Source of the DNA: Campylobacteraceae bacterium
GTDB lineage: Bacteria > Campylobacterota > Campylobacteria > Campylobacterales > Sulfurovaceae
Length of the DNA: 12,906 nucleotides
Reading direction: 5' to 3'
Assembly: GCA_027022775.1 (NCBI GenBank)
Contig: JALVXO010000089.1
Coordinates: 1-12,906 of the forward strand
Part shown: piece by piece, positions 12,843 to 12,906 of the stretch
Layout of the letters: each line of letters starts with the position of its first letter
Position numbering within the stretch: position 1 is the first letter of the stretch
Made by a program: the position numbers and the translations under genes
The notes under the pieces: model-generated
Told to the model about the DNA's origin: nothing
The model's database searches: none
The model's input: the letters and a program-made list of their open reading frames with translations, nothing else

Positions 12843-12906
12843 ATGAGCAGCCGGCGCGGAATGCACAAAGTGGAGTTTTTTACCCATATCGACGAGATCA
12901 AATCGA
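12843..12906 (+). CDS. traK: Probable TraK-like oriT-binding protein, first 21 codons (runs off window)
   Basis: Only MSSRRGMHKVEFFTHIDEIKS is visible. The start is good: AAGGA lies 7 nt before the ATG and a promoter sits upstream. The VEFFTHIDEIK segment resembles the first helix region of RP4 TraK (VAFLAVRADVKEALDAGY, from memory), and the gene starts on the 3' side of the putative nic and leads away from it, as traK does. Known role: TraK binds and bends the oriT region. The call rests on context and a very short piece of sequence. Confidence 0.45.
   Translation, partial: MSSRRGMHKVEFFTHIDEIKS

Noticed and set aside
1..12906. CRISPR array, tRNA, rRNA or insertion sequence
   Set aside because: No regularly spaced repeats of CRISPR size, no cloverleaf or transposase motif was seen on reading both strands; a tRNA-type att site would lie beyond the integrase, outside the window.

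Overview
The window is a stretch of a conjugative mobile element with an IncP/P-type (RP4-like) transfer system, probably from a sulfur-oxidising type of Campylobacterota (the former Epsilonproteobacteria). The host assignment is an inference. It rests on the mid-40s GC of most genes, promoters with a TATAAT box but no clear -35 box and T-rich runs upstream, and the general look of the proteins. No rRNA, tRNA, CRISPR array or insertion sequence was seen.

Layout. Positions 5786 down to 1 on the minus strand form one tightly packed operon of twelve genes, most with overlapping stop and start codons. In order of transcription they are: a small HTH protein, a replication-type protein (Lin1244/Lin1753, DUF4373-like), an unknown 92-aa protein, TrbJ, a TrbK-like lipoprotein, a 67-aa two-TM protein, TrbL, a 54-aa protein, a ParA/TraL-like ATPase, a TraJ-like relaxosome protein, an excisionase-like HTH protein, and the N-terminal part of a tyrosine integrase that runs off the window. 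A divergent gene on the plus strand (5968-7038) encodes an unrecognised 356-aa protein with a possible N-terminal HTH.

Positions 12547 down to 7062 on the minus strand form a second operon. It holds two unrecognised AT-rich genes (a 303-aa soluble protein and a 129-aa membrane protein), then a type III restriction-modification system (mod, res). The central target-recognition part of mod is also AT-rich, between GC-richer catalytic ends, which looks like a swapped specificity domain.

The 295-bp gap at 12548-12842 has the form of an RP4-class oriT. A hairpin is followed by TTCACACTTCCTGCC, which matches the RP4 nic region at 12 of 15 positions as I remember it. Then come about 90 bp of motifs repeated every 10 bp, and then the first 21 codons of a gene leading away that resembles TraK. 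This is the RP4 order (IR, nic, TraK region, traK), except that the defence operon lies where traJ would be.

How the parts fit. TraJ, the TraK-like protein and perhaps the ParA-like protein would form the relaxosome at the 12.6-kb oriT. TrbJ, TrbK and TrbL are parts of the mating-pair apparatus and entry exclusion. Integrase and excisionase move the element in and out of the chromosome, and the DUF4373 protein, with a possible origin inside its own gene, may allow replication of the excised form. The type III system and the two extra genes are cargo that probably protects the host or the element. The most unusual points are the oriT-adjacent defence cassette with two unknown genes, the identical C-terminal tail shared by TrbJ and the TrbK-like lipoprotein, and the iteron-like repeats next to an AT-rich tract inside the replication gene.
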